NCBI GenBank assembly: GCA_964017195.1
Contig: OZ024892.1
Coordinates: 5,582,366 to 5,646,365, forward strand
Source: Siderastrea radians
Taxonomy: Eukaryota > Cnidaria > Anthozoa > Scleractinia > Rhizangiidae
Direction: 5' to 3'
DNA length: 64,000 bases
Of this stretch, positions 23,321-42,000 are shown piece by piece (within the stretch, counting starts at the first letter, position 1; each line of letters opens with the position of its first letter). The position numbers were made by a program, and so were the translations under genes. Under the pieces are notes generated by a model. It saw nothing but the letters and a program-made list of their open reading frames with translations. It did no database searches and was not told where the DNA came from.

Positions 23321-23427
23321 AGGGGTAAATTCAATAAAACTTTTACAAGTGCAGCTATTGTTTTTCAGTTTGAAAAACAATACACTTGTAAATAATAGTT
23401 GTAAAAGTTTTATTGAATTGGCCCCTG
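23321..23427. mobile_element. 107-bp foldback MITE
   Basis: AGGGGTAAATTCAATAAAAC at the left is inverted at the right as GTTTTATTGAATTGGCCCCT, and the stems continue inwards through CTTTTACAA/TTGTAAAAG. It is almost a single hairpin. Confidence 0.75.
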
Positions 23428-23959
23428 AATGCAGCTGTTCTTCTAAACTTTGGTGTTTGTTATATTGCCAACAGGAGTCAGTAAGTTACTTTACTGTTGT
23501 CTTGTTTGTCAGTTAGAGGGTGTAGTTCATTTACTGTGCTAAAGCACAGTGCTAAAATTTACTTGCAATACAAACAACTTTATTCCAAATGTTTCACTTT
23601 GTAGTTTGGGTTACAAGGCTTCCAAGAATATCAAGTAAATATTTATTTCATCTTCTCTGTGAGAAAAGACTGGTGCACACAGTGCATCTCAGTAGCAGCA
23701 CTATGGCAAGAAAAAGAAGAAAACCTTAAAATTCCTAAATCAAAGACCATAATAGTAGAAGACAACCAAACGAGACATGCACACAGGATACCTATTGCTT
23801 TTTGCACTGATTACTTTTTTCACTGGGCACTTTTATATGTGAACACACCTTTTTTTCAAGTACTCATGCATGAATTTGGGTGCCTTACTACACTGTGAGA
23901 TGAAGATCTGTGCTTGGGCTCTAAAGCGATCACCAATTCCATGTGTTGTCTTTCTTTAA

Positions 23960-24866
23960 AGACTCTCTGTCGACTACAATGCAATGCGCGCGTTTGTTTA
24001 TGTTTTGATTCCTTTGGAGAGAGGACATTGTGATAAAATGGCTAGATTTGAGCCCTTTAGCAGCCAAGAAAGGAAATGAAGGTGTTCACTTCGTTAGGTG
24101 TATACGTTTTGTCAATAGAAAGAGCTAAATTTTACGGTTTCTAAGTCTTGCAGATGACTGTAACAAAATACGATTCATCGTTGACTGTCATTACACGTCA
24201 CGCAGTCAGAGAAATATTTTCAAATTGACATAACGCATTTGGTTTTTAGTGTATCGGGTCATGAGTTCTCTCATTCATTTATGTTCAACAGCACTTATAC
24301 CTTCATATAACCCTCTTTAAAATTTCGAAAGGCGTGTAGAGTAAAAGCAATTGACATTACTTTATTTTATCACTAACGGTTGCGAAACCGCGATTTATCA
24401 CCCGCGGGGTTTGTTGAATACTCAGTCACGTCCGATCTACAGAAACATTTATTACTGTAGTCAGTTTCATATTCACTCACATTCAGTTCCACATAACCAT
24501 AAGAATTCTGTTATCTTTCCCTATGAACTCACTGGATCGTCCATAGTCACATTATTCTGATATGAGGTATAAATAAAAACGTTCCGCGTGGTCTTGCTTG
24601 TCGGTTGAGAACTGTGCGAAACATCGAGTGTCCGAATGTCGCTTTTGTGACCCGAAGAATAAAACATTTTTTAAATTAACACTGCTCCAATAGTTCCCTG
24701 ATAAATTTCATAGCTCCATAAGAAAATCTCCATCCATTCTATGGAACGATGACTTGGATGAAGGCAGATTTCCACAGCCTTCAAATGCAGACGCAAAACT
24801 TTGGGGTTTCGTGGTCCACGAAACCTCCGTTTAGGCGCGCGTTGCATTGTGGTCGACAGAGAGTCT
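23960..24866. mobile_element. TTAA-flanked non-autonomous element
   Basis: AGACTCTCTGTCGACTACAA at 23960 is matched by inverted TTGTGGTCGACAGAGAGTCT ending at 24866; the inverted repeat extends to about 33 bp. TTAA stands directly outside both ends (23956-23959 and 24867-24870), the duplication used by piggyBac and Kolobok transposases. No transposase frame inside. Confidence 0.65.
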
Positions 24867-25654
24867 TTAATTCCAAGGTTACAACTTAGCAAACACCTTC
24901 TGTCAGTCTGCTTATATACCAATAACTCCTGCCTATGCTCACATTTTTAAATTGCCTCTGATGGAGCAAAAGAGAGCTCCGTTTTCAAAATGCGTACACA
25001 ATATTACATATTTTTGGATACCCAGTAACACAGCACCAGTCCGTACCAGTGCACAGACACCAAGTGTGAACATATCCATAAGCTATTGGAAATCAAAATT
25101 AGCCTCGAAATTCTTAAGCACTGAAATAAAGTTCATACATAATCTATTCCACTGGTGGCAGAGACGTGCACAGTTGTTGAAGAGCTGACTGTCAGAAAAT
25201 AATAAGATTACACACAAAACAGTGACAAAACAGTACCAACTTTTGCTTGCACAAGTTGTTTTGCTCACCATTTTATTATCAGAATATACAAATAAAATCA
25301 CTGTTTATGTCTTGTGACAAAACAAAAAAAAGAAACAGCTTCACTGACGACTCAAAAAAAAACTCGTATTATAAAATAAGCTCACTTTGTACAGCACCCG
25401 TGTAACCTGCTTGGACCTCATAAATTGTACAAACAAGGGAGATAAAATGCTGAAATGCCCGAGGCATTACAGAAATTGACCTTTTTCCTCTTTTCTGGTT
25501 CAAATTTGAGCAGAACCTTTCGAAGTTTGATGTTATTCCCTTCGTGTCGGCTTTCATCTCGGTCTACTTTCTCAGCCGGTTTCCCAGGAGATCTGCTACT
25601 TGGTTTACATGATCTCTTCATTCTACGATACTTTCGCTTTCAACGGCTTGTAAC

Positions 25655-26062
25655 GGCTTTCGTTACTTTTAGGGGACTCGCGCTACATAGGAAAAAAACA
25701 GTGAAAAACTGTTTGAATGCACGCGCAAAAATGACGAGAGACAAATTTGATGACGAGCGTTTATTAGCGAGAAAAACAAATGAAAACAAAATGAAAAACG
25801 GTTAAACACTCATCTACAGTATTTAGGGTTAAGCACTGATCGATAGTGATTAGGCCTAAGAACTCATCTATACTTCTGTTTAGGGTTAAGCACTGATTCT
25901 ACGACGGTTAGCTTTGTTATTGTTGAGTTGAGTTATTTCTAAACTTTGTACAATTAATTGAATTCGTCATGTTTGCGAGTGAATTAAATTCGTCATTTTT
26001 GCGCGTGCATTCAGACAATTTTTTCTCTATATAGCGCGAGTCCCCTAAAAGTAACGAAAGCC
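25655..26062. mobile_element. 408-bp MITE with 31-bp TIRs and 8-bp target duplication
   Basis: The ends are exact inverted repeats beginning GGCTTTCGTTACTTTTAGGG. CTTGTAAC is present directly outside both ends (25647-25654 and 26063-26070). An 8-bp duplication is the signature of hAT-type (also P-type) transposons. The interior repeats GGTTAAGCACTGAT words and encodes nothing. Confidence 0.75.
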
Positions 26063-26504
26063 CTTGTAACGGAGAAACTATAAGGGGTAGACCCGGGTAG
26101 ACCCCGAAATTTCAAAAGAAGAAAAGTTATACTACCTAACTGGCCAAGATAATGGGCAAATACCGTTCACAGTAAGCAGCTTCGAGTCCAAGAAGAACTG
26201 TGACATTAACAGTGAAATCAACATGGCGGCTTTCAACTAGCTGCCCACTTTGAACTTCTCATTAACGCGACTAAAACATTTACCTTCAACGACAACCTGA
26301 CCAGAACTAAGATATGGTATTCCAAAAACTTTAGGATGAGGTATAATTCCGAGAACAGAATCACAAACGTCGAAAACAACGAAAATTCCACCTCATACAC
26401 TTCTCGAAGCGGCTCTTTCCGAGCGCAAAAATGCCTACACAAATGACGCGTTCTGATTGGTCAAATCTCGTGACGCACACCGCCTGTCATACGTCTATCA
26501 CATG
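26063..26504. other. Upstream of NPC2 gene 1, no gene assigned
   Basis: Short minus-strand frames occur (for example 26233-26442) but none has family motifs. The segment 26440-26500 carries GTGACGCACACCGCC, repeated in inverted form near 21365. Confidence 0.35.
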
Positions 26505-26651
26505 ATAGACCTCTCGACCAATAGCCTTTCTTCATTCGACAGCATTCACTATTTGACATCCGGTTCAATATAAGTATGTCCTTTTCAATCATTACCGTTG
26601 CCGTGTCGCAAGTTTCAGTTCAAGTTACGCAGCGTTACTTACAACTTCAAG
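26505..26651 (+). promoter_or_regulatory. Promoter/5'UTR block of NPC2 gene 1, shared with 10128-10237
   Basis: ATGATAGACC, CATTCGACAGCATTCAC and GACATC precede the start codon in the same order as in the upstream copy at 10128. No TATA box was identified with certainty; GTTCAATATAAG at 26563 is a weak candidate. Confidence 0.45.
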
Positions 26652-32240
<5,589 letters not shown>

Positions 32241-32379
32241 AAGAATGCAGAATGTCGATGGCGATTTGTGCGTTGTATTGTTCTGAAAGATATGCGTGCT
32301 ACTAATAATCAAGAACAGTGACGTTACGGGGTTTAATTTCAGTTCATCAATCTTGAAAGGACTTGCCAATGTATTTAAT

Positions 32380-32385
32380 AATAAA
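32380..32385 (+). terminator. Polyadenylation signal AATAAA of NPC2 gene 1
   Basis: AATAAA 140 bp after the stop codon, at a normal distance, before the next gene's promoter. Confidence 0.6.
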
Positions 32386-32624
32386 CGTTATTGAAACGAG
32401 TGAGGCTTTTGTCGTGTTCCTTGGTTTTGTGTGTACGCTACCACGCGCTTTTTGATCAGAGCCGTATGTCGACCATGACGTCATTAAAACTGTTTTTTTG
32501 CGCGTTTTTATTGTTTGGCTCAGTTTTGTGATGATGAACTTAATTAACGCGTCACAAGGATCTAGCTAGACTCTCTCAAAGTCCGTTGGGTCAATTAATT
32601 AGCATTTCAGTGGGCACATGTATC

Positions 32625-32677
32625 GTCTCCTACGCAGCTTTTTGCGTGACGACCCCAAGAACGGCTGCGTAGGAGAC
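32625..32677. repeat. Short foldback GTCTCCTACGCAGC
   Basis: GTCTCCTACGCAGC and its inverse GCTGCGTAGGAGAC 25 bp apart. A second member of the family is at 41019-41087. Confidence 0.7.
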
Positions 32678-32957
32678 ACCGGGGCAAGAGATTGTCAATT
32701 AATCACAAATTATTAAAGCTGCACAAACAGCTAATTGAATTGATCACAATTTATGAAAAAAAAATGCGAATTACATAAAATGTCAATTTAGTTTAAATCC
32801 TAAAAATCTTGATCGTGAAAAGGGTTGTGTGACGTGCGTCGCAAGGGAAACTGAGACGAGAAAAACGAAGTTGGTCGTGTGACTTTGCAAATCAACATAT
32901 CGTTCCATTCAGCATATATTGCGGTACTGTGACAGTCATCTCTGGTCGGAATTTCAG

Positions 32958-35900
32958 ATGGCAAAGCATCTCGTCCTTGCTGTTTTGGCGTTGTGTGGGT
33001 TTTCTGTAACCTCGTGTGAACCAGTCAAGTACAAGGATTGTGGTAGGTTGGCAATTCAGTCATTCGCGGCACCACGTGCTTTTTGTTGTAAAGCTCACAT
33101 AAACTTTTTAAAATTTCTGCTGACTGAGCCGACGAGGGAAAGCGCTGTATTCTCGAATGTCAAAACGAAATCTCTTTCTTTGAAACAAGCGTGAATATAA
33201 AGCTTAACTGGATGTATAGGACGTAAAGGAAAGTAAACTCAATGCTGTGACAGTCTACCTCGAACAAATATAAGTTTAAGAAATTTTCAAACTGTCCACA
33301 AGTCACGAAAGTGAAATATTTTGTATGGGTTGTGCGGAAAACTCTTCATCATTTTCTCAAAAAGTGGTTTTATTTATTTTGAGAGTTTTAATAATGATTT
33401 CATTTCATCAACTTTAAAAGCCTACTAAATTTCACGTTAAGTATACGACATTTTAAGATTGCACAGCACACCACACTAACGGAAGATGGTGAACCTGTGG
33501 GGCACAAAGATGATAAATTCAGCTACTTCCAAATTTCCTTCACTGATGTATTAGTTGTAACATAGACCAAGGTCATAACTTTGTGACTTTACAAGCTAGT
33601 AGCAGAGCTGCTTCACCAGCACCACCTGTGCTCAAGCATGAGTAGGTCAAAGAAGTTGGGCTAAAGGGAAGGGTTCACGGTTTAGCGCATCCTCATGAAT
33701 CTAAATGCTGTTTTTTTGCCTGTGAATGCTGTACGCAAGCAATATTATTTCATAACACTGTTAAAGAACCAATCAGAAGTGAGTAGATTGCTCGCACGGG
33801 TGTGATATTTTCTTGCCAAAGTTTCGTATTTATGATTTCTCAGCTATCTTCACACGCCCCTGGCAGCCATTTGACCAAAGCACGTGCAAATAGCAGTAAA
33901 TTCATCAACCATGGAATAAAACCTTTGGGTCAACAATAAATTCAACTTTAGCAGTGTTGGTGCAATCCACTAACATTTCCTGCAAATTTAGTCCTTTGCT
34001 GTTCTACTTGGGCTTACTATAGTATGTGATCACTGAGATTCATGTGAGTGGGATTATTAACCGATAGAATTACTAATAAAACGGAAAAAGTGGTTTGATT
34101 AATGCACATGCGCCAAGCCGTGAACCTGTCCCTTCAACCACGCAAGTTGATTTCTGTGTCGTGTCCATGCCATGTAACCCAAACGTGTCACCTCTTTAGT
34201 GCGTGTTTGATTTTTCTTGAAACGGTGTTTCGTTAGACAAGAAGCTTTACCCCACATCTGTCTCTCTCCACCCGGGTGTATAAATGGGTACCAGCAACAT
34301 ACTCTGGGGGTAACCCTGCAGGTGGACCAGCATCCCATCCAGGGGGGTGGAGTGGCAATACTCTCAGTTGCTTCATGCTACGGAAACTGGGTTGAGCTCT
34401 GGCCATGTGGGCTTCCTTGGCTCGTGTGCAACTTAACCTTTACCTTATGCTTTCTCTGAAGTGCACTTTTTACTTTTTGAAATTTATTGTGGGCTGGGAC
34501 CGGAGGGTGTGGAAGTATAAAAAAGGACTTCATTTACTAACTGTTTAAACCCCAGAGGCCAATTAATTTAAACAAGCGCAAGTCAGCACACCTTTTAATT
34601 AGAAGCCTTAGTTTCCAGAGACCCAGGTTTCTGAAAGCACTCATTAGACAAATGATATCCCCCTCAACTCTTTCATTAATAATTTATTGTGTTGTTTTAG
34701 GATCTGCAATGTCAAAGCTTGAGGAAGTAGACATAACACCCTGTCCTTTGCATCCCTGTCAACTGAAGAGAGGAACAGAGGAGACTGTTGAAGTAACGTT
34801 CATCCCAAGTAAGGATTGGATTCTGTTATCAACTTACAGAAAGCCAGGGGGGGAGGGGTACTCTGGTAAATTAGTGACAGGGAGGTGCAAGAGCTTTTTT
34901 TGGGGGGGGGTTGAAATTGTCATTTGGGACTTTTTTGGATTTTAAAATTTTTTGCTGAACTTATTTTGGGTAGAAAGATTTTGGCAGGACTGCTTTTGTA
35001 AGGTGTTGACAAAGTGTGTTTACCTCAGAGTGAGAGATGCAGGATGAATAAAAAAAGGTGGAATCATAAACCATTTCAGACTCTTGTGGTTTTTTTAATG
35101 CGGTAAAAAGGACTTTTAGTCTGATGGAATTTTCTGGGGGTATAGAGCGTTTTCACTCACGTGACAAGCCGCCATATTGGTATACTCGAACAAAAGACGA
35201 TTTTTGCATAAAAATAGAGTTCAACTCCAAAAGGACTGGTTTGGGACACCAATATGGCCGCCGTTTCTTTGTTTTGGAACACCAATATGGCCGCCATGAC
35301 GTCACGTGAAAACGTTCTATAGAAACTTGGCCTCCTTTACACCCCCCCTCTCCTCCCCTCCATCACTAATATACCTGATGACAACTCCCCACCACCACCA
35401 CCTCATTTGCATGGTTTTAAAATATTATTATAGCCATAAAAATATCTCTGCATATTTTCCGTAAAAGCATTGAATTTGAATGACGGATTTAATATTCTGC
35501 TACATTTTTTACCTGTTTTGTTAAATAATGAGTGTTGAAAAACCAAGTTACTCCTTTGCAATGCTGCTCCTAAACCTGAGAATACTACAGGCTCACATTA
35601 TTTTTCTTCTTCTCTTGTATTTTGTGGAAGAATGACATATAGTATTAAAGTGGTACTACGATCAAAAAATCACTTTTATTTTTTCTTCGAATTTCAAAAC
35701 TTTGTTTACTAAACACTCCCCAAGCGAAATTTTAAGCCTTAATTTCGACAAGAAGACTGTTTATTTAACCTGCAATTTTCCGATTTAATAGTCCGCCATT
35801 ATTACACCAGAAAGGACAGAATGACATCATTCACACACAAGTTTTAGAATGCAGTGTGTGTGAAAGTGCCTTATTTAGTATGCAGCACGGGAGTTTTGAG

Positions 35901-36659
35901 CTTTCACACTCTCAAACTCGTGTTTTGCATAATTTGTAAGCCGCGTTCACACACTGCATTCTACAGCTCTTGCGTGTATGACGTCATTGTATCCTTTCTG
36001 GTGTAATAATGGTGGACCATTAAAACGGAAAAGTGCAGTTTAAATTAACGGTCTTCTTCTCAAAATTAAGGCTTATAATTTCGCTTGGGGAGTGTTTAAC
36101 AAACATAGTTTTGAAATCCGAAGAAAAAATTAAAGTGATTTTTTGATCATAGTACCACTTTAAAATACAGGTAACTATAAAAATATTTATTCAATATTAT
36201 TTATGTAAAATATTTTGTACTTGTTTCTCAATTGCAGAGGAAAATGTAACAAAAGCCACAACTGTTGTTTTCGGGGGAATTGAGGGAAAGTTTTTACCTT
36301 TTCCCCCTGATGAGCCCAATGCATGCAAAGATCAGGGGATCACGTGCCCAATGGTTGCTGAAAAGGAGTACAAATTTAAAACTGCACTGCCAGTCAAGTC
36401 ATATTATCCAAAGGTACATACAAATTTGCATTTTTATTTTTGATATGCTGTAAAGGTCCTCAGAAAGGGTAGACTCTCAAGATTGACAACATTGACAACA
36501 TGTAGTAGCGGCTGCTATCTTACCAAAGATTATTCAAATCAGTAATTTACAAATTTCCTAATTTATTTTCAGATCGAACTTGTTGTCAAATGGGAGATGA
36601 CAGATCAAAACAGTAACATGGTATATTGCTGGATGGTGCCCGTTGTAATTGTTGACTAG
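32958..36659 (+). CDS. NPC2: NPC2-like cholesterol/lipid transfer protein, gene 2
   Basis: Four exons: 32958-33042, 34701-34808, 36238-36413, 36573-36659, phases 1-1-0, 151 residues. The signal peptide MAKHLVLAVLALCGFSVTSC is followed by a complete ML domain with cysteines 28, 43, 48, 94, 101, 142, the motifs TPCPLHPC, CKDQGITCPM, KEYKFK and YCWM, and an N-glycosylation sequon at Asn67. Exon 2 has exactly the same length (108 nt) as in gene 1, and all intron positions and phases match, so the two are tandem duplicates. The paralogues differ at many sites, so the duplication is old. The upstream region does not share the CATTCGACAG block of gene 1, suggesting separate regulation. Confidence 0.92.
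34200..34460 (+). mobile_element. SINE body (family A) in NPC2 gene 2 intron 1
   Basis: The sequence TTAGACAAGAAGCTTTACCC, CCCGGGTGTATAAATGGGTA and GGTAACCCTGC matches, in the opposite orientation, the better-preserved copy at 43400-43706, which has a tRNA-like head. The tail region contains GTGCAACTTAACCTTTACC. The head is not recognisable here. Confidence 0.65.
35141..35321. mobile_element. Foldback MITE in NPC2 gene 2 intron 2
   Basis: TATAGAGCGTTTTCACTCAC and the inverse end GTGAAAACGTTCTATA enclose an interior with CAATATGGCCGCC copies. No coding capacity. Confidence 0.75.
35649..36159. mobile_element. 511-bp TTAA-flanked foldback in NPC2 gene 2 intron 2
   Basis: AGTGGTACTACGATCAAAAA at the left is matched by the inverse ending AGTACCACT at the right, with TTAA directly outside both (35645-35648, 36160-36163). 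The two halves pair along most of the element. Piggybac/Kolobok-type duplication. Confidence 0.75.
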
Positions 36660-37009
36660 GCACAATTCTGTATGATGACACTTCTGCATTGCACCTGTTG
36701 GTAATTTTAAGACAAGGCAAATTTGGTTTCAACATGTCCGTGAACAAAAATCAAAGAAAATGTCGTCAAAACATCGTTTTTTTTTATGAGTTTAGTTTTT
36801 CCTGTCTTTACTTTTTTTAGAACAAGTTTTGTTTTTGCTATTTGAAACAAAACCACTAGGTTGATTAAATGGTCATTGACCTTAAAATTTAACTGGTGAC
36901 AACTTTGTTTATCACTGTTCTGGTAAACATGAATCACTAAAAAAAGAGGCAACTTTGTTTAACGAGGGTGACACACAACAGTCTGGGACTGACAAACCTG
37001 TGGCCCTCG

Positions 37010-37205
37010 GGTTCCGGATCAAATTAGAATTTGGAAATGTTGGTTTTGGAGGAGAGGGGAAAACCGGAGTACCTAAAGAAAAACCTCAGAGCAACGACGA
37101 GAGCCAACAACAAACTCAAGCCAAATATGCCATCAGGACTGGGAGTTGAACCTGGGCCACAGTGGTGGGAGGCGAGCACTCTCACCACTGCGCCATCCCT
37201 GCTTC
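37010..37205 (-). mobile_element. tRNA-derived SINE (family B)
   Basis: On the minus strand the head reads GGATGGCGCAGTGGTGAGAG (A box) and GGTTCAACTCC (B box), followed by the body with TTGTTGTTGGCTCTCGTCG. It is the same family as 38440-38634. Confidence 0.8.
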
Positions 37206-38439
37206 CCTAAACTTGAACTTGCAATAGATGTGGTTTCAACTCTCAGTTGCATCTGGTCAACGTTGTGTTTCATGTCCTCAGACAATGTCTGTCTTTACGA
37301 GCATGTCTGTACTATACCTTGCATAAGGTAAATTTGTGTCGAAGAAAACATTACCTTAGGGTATAAATAGGATATGAAAGGCAAATAATGATGAAATGCA
37401 AGTTTTTTGAATCTGTAATTTTGAAAAATTTTTTTGATTTTTAAATAAGCATTTTGAAATTTAAAAAGGGAGCTGGTTACAAGTTTAATTAAGATCACCT
37501 TTATTTGAATTAACTTTCACTTTTACATCATTACCAGTGTTACAATAAAGTAGTTGGGTTTACATTGTAATCTGTTAACTACAGTTGTAACTCAATAAAC
37601 TGAACCCTCTTCTAAGTACATTGGTGTGGTAACTTAGGGGTTAGCAAAATAACTTTGGGATGTGACAACCATAGAACACAGTGAAACCCAGAGACATTAC
37701 GTCGGCAGTTCTCTTGCAGTTTTGTGACAACCTTGTATTGTCATCAGATGGAATGTTGCACATATGCATGGCATTGTCGTTTCGTCAGACTGGTATCAAG
37801 AGTAATGTCACTGACCAGTTGAATTTTCACGAGGTATTGCTTGGCAATACCTTGCAAGCAATGACAGGATTAGGTGCAAGGTTCACAGCGGTCAAATGCA
37901 AAAACTACATCACTTCAAATGCAAAAACTACATCACTTCCGGTCTGTCAGAGCCTTGAAGTTTGAATCAGTTCAAACGTTCACAAGGGCAAAGTTCGTAT
38001 GAAAATGATACATAACATGTTCCAGCAAAGCGAATTCCACGCTGGCAAAAATTGTGCAGGACAGTTTCTTCATTTCCAACATACATTTAATGTAAAAAAA
38101 GCTTATTAATTTTTCAGAAATGCATTAAGTTTTGCAGTTGAAGTGAGATTTTCCACATTTGTCTGTATTTTCCTTGCAAACTTATGGCAGGAACTGCGCA
38201 CGCATCATGCACTTGACTGCTGTGAGGGTGCAAGGGGTAGTCTTGCTCACAAATTGGGATTCCAAGCCCGGTTCACCTCCAGTGCGACATCACGATGACA
38301 TCACAACATTCCATTCTGATGACATCATTGGCTTGCAACAAAAAGACTCCACAAAAGTACAGGATAATAACATAAATAGATAAATCATTTACAATAGGTG
38401 TCAACGGTATTTAGCACAGAATGCTACTTGGGGACACCT

Positions 38440-38634
38440 CCAAGATCTAATTGGAATTTGGATGTGTTGGTTTTTGAGGAGGGGGAAAACCTGAGTGCCA
38501 GGAGCAAAACCTCGCGGAGCAAGGACGAGAACCAACAACAAACTCAACTCACATATGACACCGGGACCGGGAGTCGAACCCAGGCCACATTGTTGGGAGG
38601 CAAGCGCTCTCACCACTGTGCCATCCCTGCTCCC
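38440..38634 (-). mobile_element. tRNA-derived SINE (family B), second copy
   Basis: Head GGGAGCAGGGATGGCACAGT with B box GGGTTCGACTCC, body TTGTTGTTGGTTCTCGTCC and a tail of AAAACCAACACATCCAAATT. Downstream of the DPF gene's end. The open frame through it (38401-38874) is not a gene. Confidence 0.8.
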
Positions 38635-38829
38635 GATAATTGTCAAAGTAATGCTACAGCCACCTTGCAACCAACCTACAGTGATCAGCATCAAGTTTCT
38701 CTTCATCGTGAAAATTGAGGAATTCATCATCAATGAAAAATTGTCTTCATGTTTAAACAGGTTCTCCAAAAAGTACTCAACAAAATGAATGAAGACCAGT
38801 AAAGAGAATTTGTATAATGATACTGTGGC

Positions 38830-38835
38830 TTTATT
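38830..38835 (-). terminator. Candidate polyadenylation signal of the DPF gene
   Basis: AATAAA on the minus strand (TTTATT on plus) about 200 bp after the stop codon. Confidence 0.45.
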
Positions 38836-39035
38836 GCGACTTCTTTTTTGTTGCACAGACAAACACTGAGACATTTTAACTTAAAACCCCCTTTTTGTCT
38901 AACTTGAGTACAAACAAAATAATTTGTTATCTACCAATCTACCACATAAAAACACTTCATTTTTAACCTCCCATAAGTGGACAGCTCTCTTCTTCTGTGG
39001 TCTAGGCATCCACTTACAGGAGGTGTTATTGTATT

Positions 39036-42000
39036 CTAAATTCCTCCTTGGAATTCCTCCATTTTGGAAGGGAACATCATCTGAGGGGGAGGTGCATGGG
39101 TTTGCATGGCAGCATTTTCACACAATGCACACATCCAGTGGCCTAAAAGAAGGAAAAAAATGACTAAGTCAAAAATGACATTGGACTGTTTATTTACTGT
39201 TATGTTGAGATAAGGGTTAACATTGACCTCATTGACAACTGTCACATGGAATAGAGCTGAGTTCTGTTCCATTCAAGAAAACTTCAAATGTTCAAATATG
39301 ACAAAAAAAACATCATTTGACAGTATTTTGTTAATGATGCTTAACTGTGTACAGCCAAGTTCTGTTCCATTGAAGAAAACTCAAAATGTCCAGTGAAAAA
39401 ACAAAAAACAAAACAAACATCGGACAGGTTGACAAAAATTACCAATTCTGTTAAGGCAGAATTTAATTCATGATTTGAAGCAAGTTTCAACTTGTTTTCT
39501 TCCAAACTTGGCATCACAATAAATAAGTTTTGTATGCTCCCCCTTCCTCTTTCTTTCTTTCTTGCTTGCTAAGGAAATTTCTAAATATAAGACGAAACCT
39601 GCAATACCATCAGATGAGCAGAGATTCTATGTTATAAGTACTTACTGTCATTTGTATGTAATAATATTACTGAAATTAAGACTACCTTCCGGTGGTTTTG
39701 CCATGGGGGGCTTTAGACAGTACATGTGGTAACCTCTATCACAGTCATCACAAAACAGCAACTGATCCTGTAGTGCAAGGAAATTGGTCAGCAGAAAGCA
39801 ACACAGACAGTGCACAGTGCAGGACAGGCTAGGGGCCTGTTTCTTGAACATCGAGTAACTATCATGCCAGTTGCACGTGACTGTTAAGCTTGAAGTAATA
39901 TATCAAACACGAGAAAGAGTGTTTCGTCAGAATATCCAAACACCAAGAAGTGGGTTGAAAAAACGAGGCGCAGCCGAGTTTTTTAACCGACTTCGAGGTG
40001 TTTGGATGCCTGATGAAACACTCTTTCGAGTTTTTGATATGGCTTCTCAAACCTTTCATAATTCTTTGAGAAATTCAAAGCAAAAGTTCACAAAATTTTA
40101 TCCTACAAGATCCGGTATCCAAACCACCGTCAAGGTAGTGATTTCCTTTGTTTTCTCTTTATGAATTATTAATGAGTTTGAGAAGCATGTTTCTCAAAAA
40201 AAATCCCTATAATTGTAGCTGGGACCCATTTCTTGTGGGACTGGGAGGTCAGGTGACAAGAGGGCCTGAACTTCTGCTTCATGTGTGGTTCCAGAAAATA
40301 TCCATACCTCCCCCCACAGATGGTTATTTTACTTTGAACCCCCACCCCTCCGGAAATTCCAGTTTAGCTTCGTACCTTCCTTTAAAAATTTTGGCCTTTG
40401 AGACCCCCCCATGCCCACCCCCTCAGAATTTCCAATGACCATCCACGGGGTGGGTGTGGACATTTTCTGGAACTACACAATGCATCCTGCTTTGTTTATC
40501 CCTTATACAGGGTCCCAACTATAACTTGGTGAATTCTGTCCATTCTGAAAACCAGGCCCCAGCCCAGTGAGAGGCATCCTAAACACCTGTTTTGATCAAA
40601 AACACTACAAAGCTGGTCAGACATCCCTGTCATGGGGTTTTGACGCAATAAACAATCCCTCAGCACACATAGCATTTTAACAAAGGTTTAAGCAAAAAAT
40701 AATATGAGGAAATTCCAACTCATGTTCATTTATCGACAACGGTTTTTTTTATACACCTAATTCAATAAAGGTTGCTTTGGGCATTGGGCAATTGGGCATT
40801 GGGAAGCTATTGTTTGGCGGTCACTCAAGCAAAGCCTTGCATTGTGTTCCGTATACCCAATGCCCAATGCCCAATTGCCAAAGCAACCTTTTTTGAATTG
40901 GGTATATACCGTATATATCAGACATACTGCAAAATTGGTTCCATATCTGCCATCTTGGGTTTTCACTTTTGAAATGAATTACATGGAGTGATAACGAATC
41001 ACACAGCTATTCATCTAGGTCTCCTACGCAGCCGCTTTTAGTAGGGGAGCGTTACGTGATGCCTCTAAAAACAGCTGCGCAGGAGACTACTATTTCTCCA
41101 CACCTGAGTAAAAAATAGCAATTTTTTGAAACAAACTTACGTCATTATCGGACGTTCCACAGAGGGTACAGGACTTGCATTCAATGCACTGCCACTTGTA
41201 TTTTTTGACACTTTCTGTCAACTTGCCAGTAAACTGAAGACAAGTAGGATGACCTAACAAACACAGAACAAATCAGATCATACATGAAAAAGGAACGAAA
41301 ATACAGTCATTTTCATTCAGGTGTTACTTTGAACATAACCCTTAACACCCCTGTATGATGCAACGTGGTTCACCTTTTCAGTCCAATGAAATATGCACAG
41401 ATTGTAGAAGTGTTCAAATAAAATTCAAATAAAATTTCAAATTCAAATTCAAATAAAATTTACTGTTTTTAAAAAGCAGTTCTTTCCTGTGCTGTTGTTT
41501 GTTATGCTGTACAAGGTGGTTCTTACGTTTGATTCTGTGGATGAAATATTGAAGTGTGACTCTTTAAATGGAAGCTACAGAGCAGTGTGTTCCTGTGGTG
41601 TTGCTTACATGACATAATTATCATATGACAAGGTTGATCTAGCTTCTGAGACTTTGGATAAAATCCTACAGAGTCTCCATTAAATGCCACTGAGCTTTAA
41701 TTTCCTGCGGTACTGTTAATTTTTGCAAGTGGTTCTAAATTTGTAGTCTGCATAACATCCTAAATGGGACCATAATTTCAACAAAAGCCACCTCTGTTTT
41801 GTTTAATTGTTTTGTTGTTGTTGCTTTCTTTTTGCACAGTGGTTTAAGGTTATTACAAACCATACTACTGGCAAAATCAAAACACTATTAAACCAGCAAA
41901 CCTGATCGGCCACAGTCCGCACATGATAACAACTCCTCTGGTTGCCCTGTTTTCTTGTTCTCAAACACATCACCCAAACAGAAGTCACAGTAATTGTTTG

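Larger units (their letters stand above)
36660..38829. other. Between NPC2 gene 2 and the DPF gene; two SINEs, no gene
   Basis: Holds the 3'UTR of NPC2 gene 2 (possible AATAAA at 37543-37548), two SINE copies and otherwise unassigned AT-rich sequence. A direct repeat CAAATGCAAAAACTACATCA occurs twice at 37892-37938. Confidence 0.5.

Noticed and set aside
26233..26442. Hydrophobic minus-strand frame upstream of NPC2 gene 1 as a divergent gene
   Set aside because: No acceptor/donor support and no recognisable family; alternative frames look equally plausible.
38401..38874. 157-residue minus-strand frame downstream of the DPF gene
   Set aside because: It runs through a tRNA-derived SINE and 3'UTR; no splice or family support.
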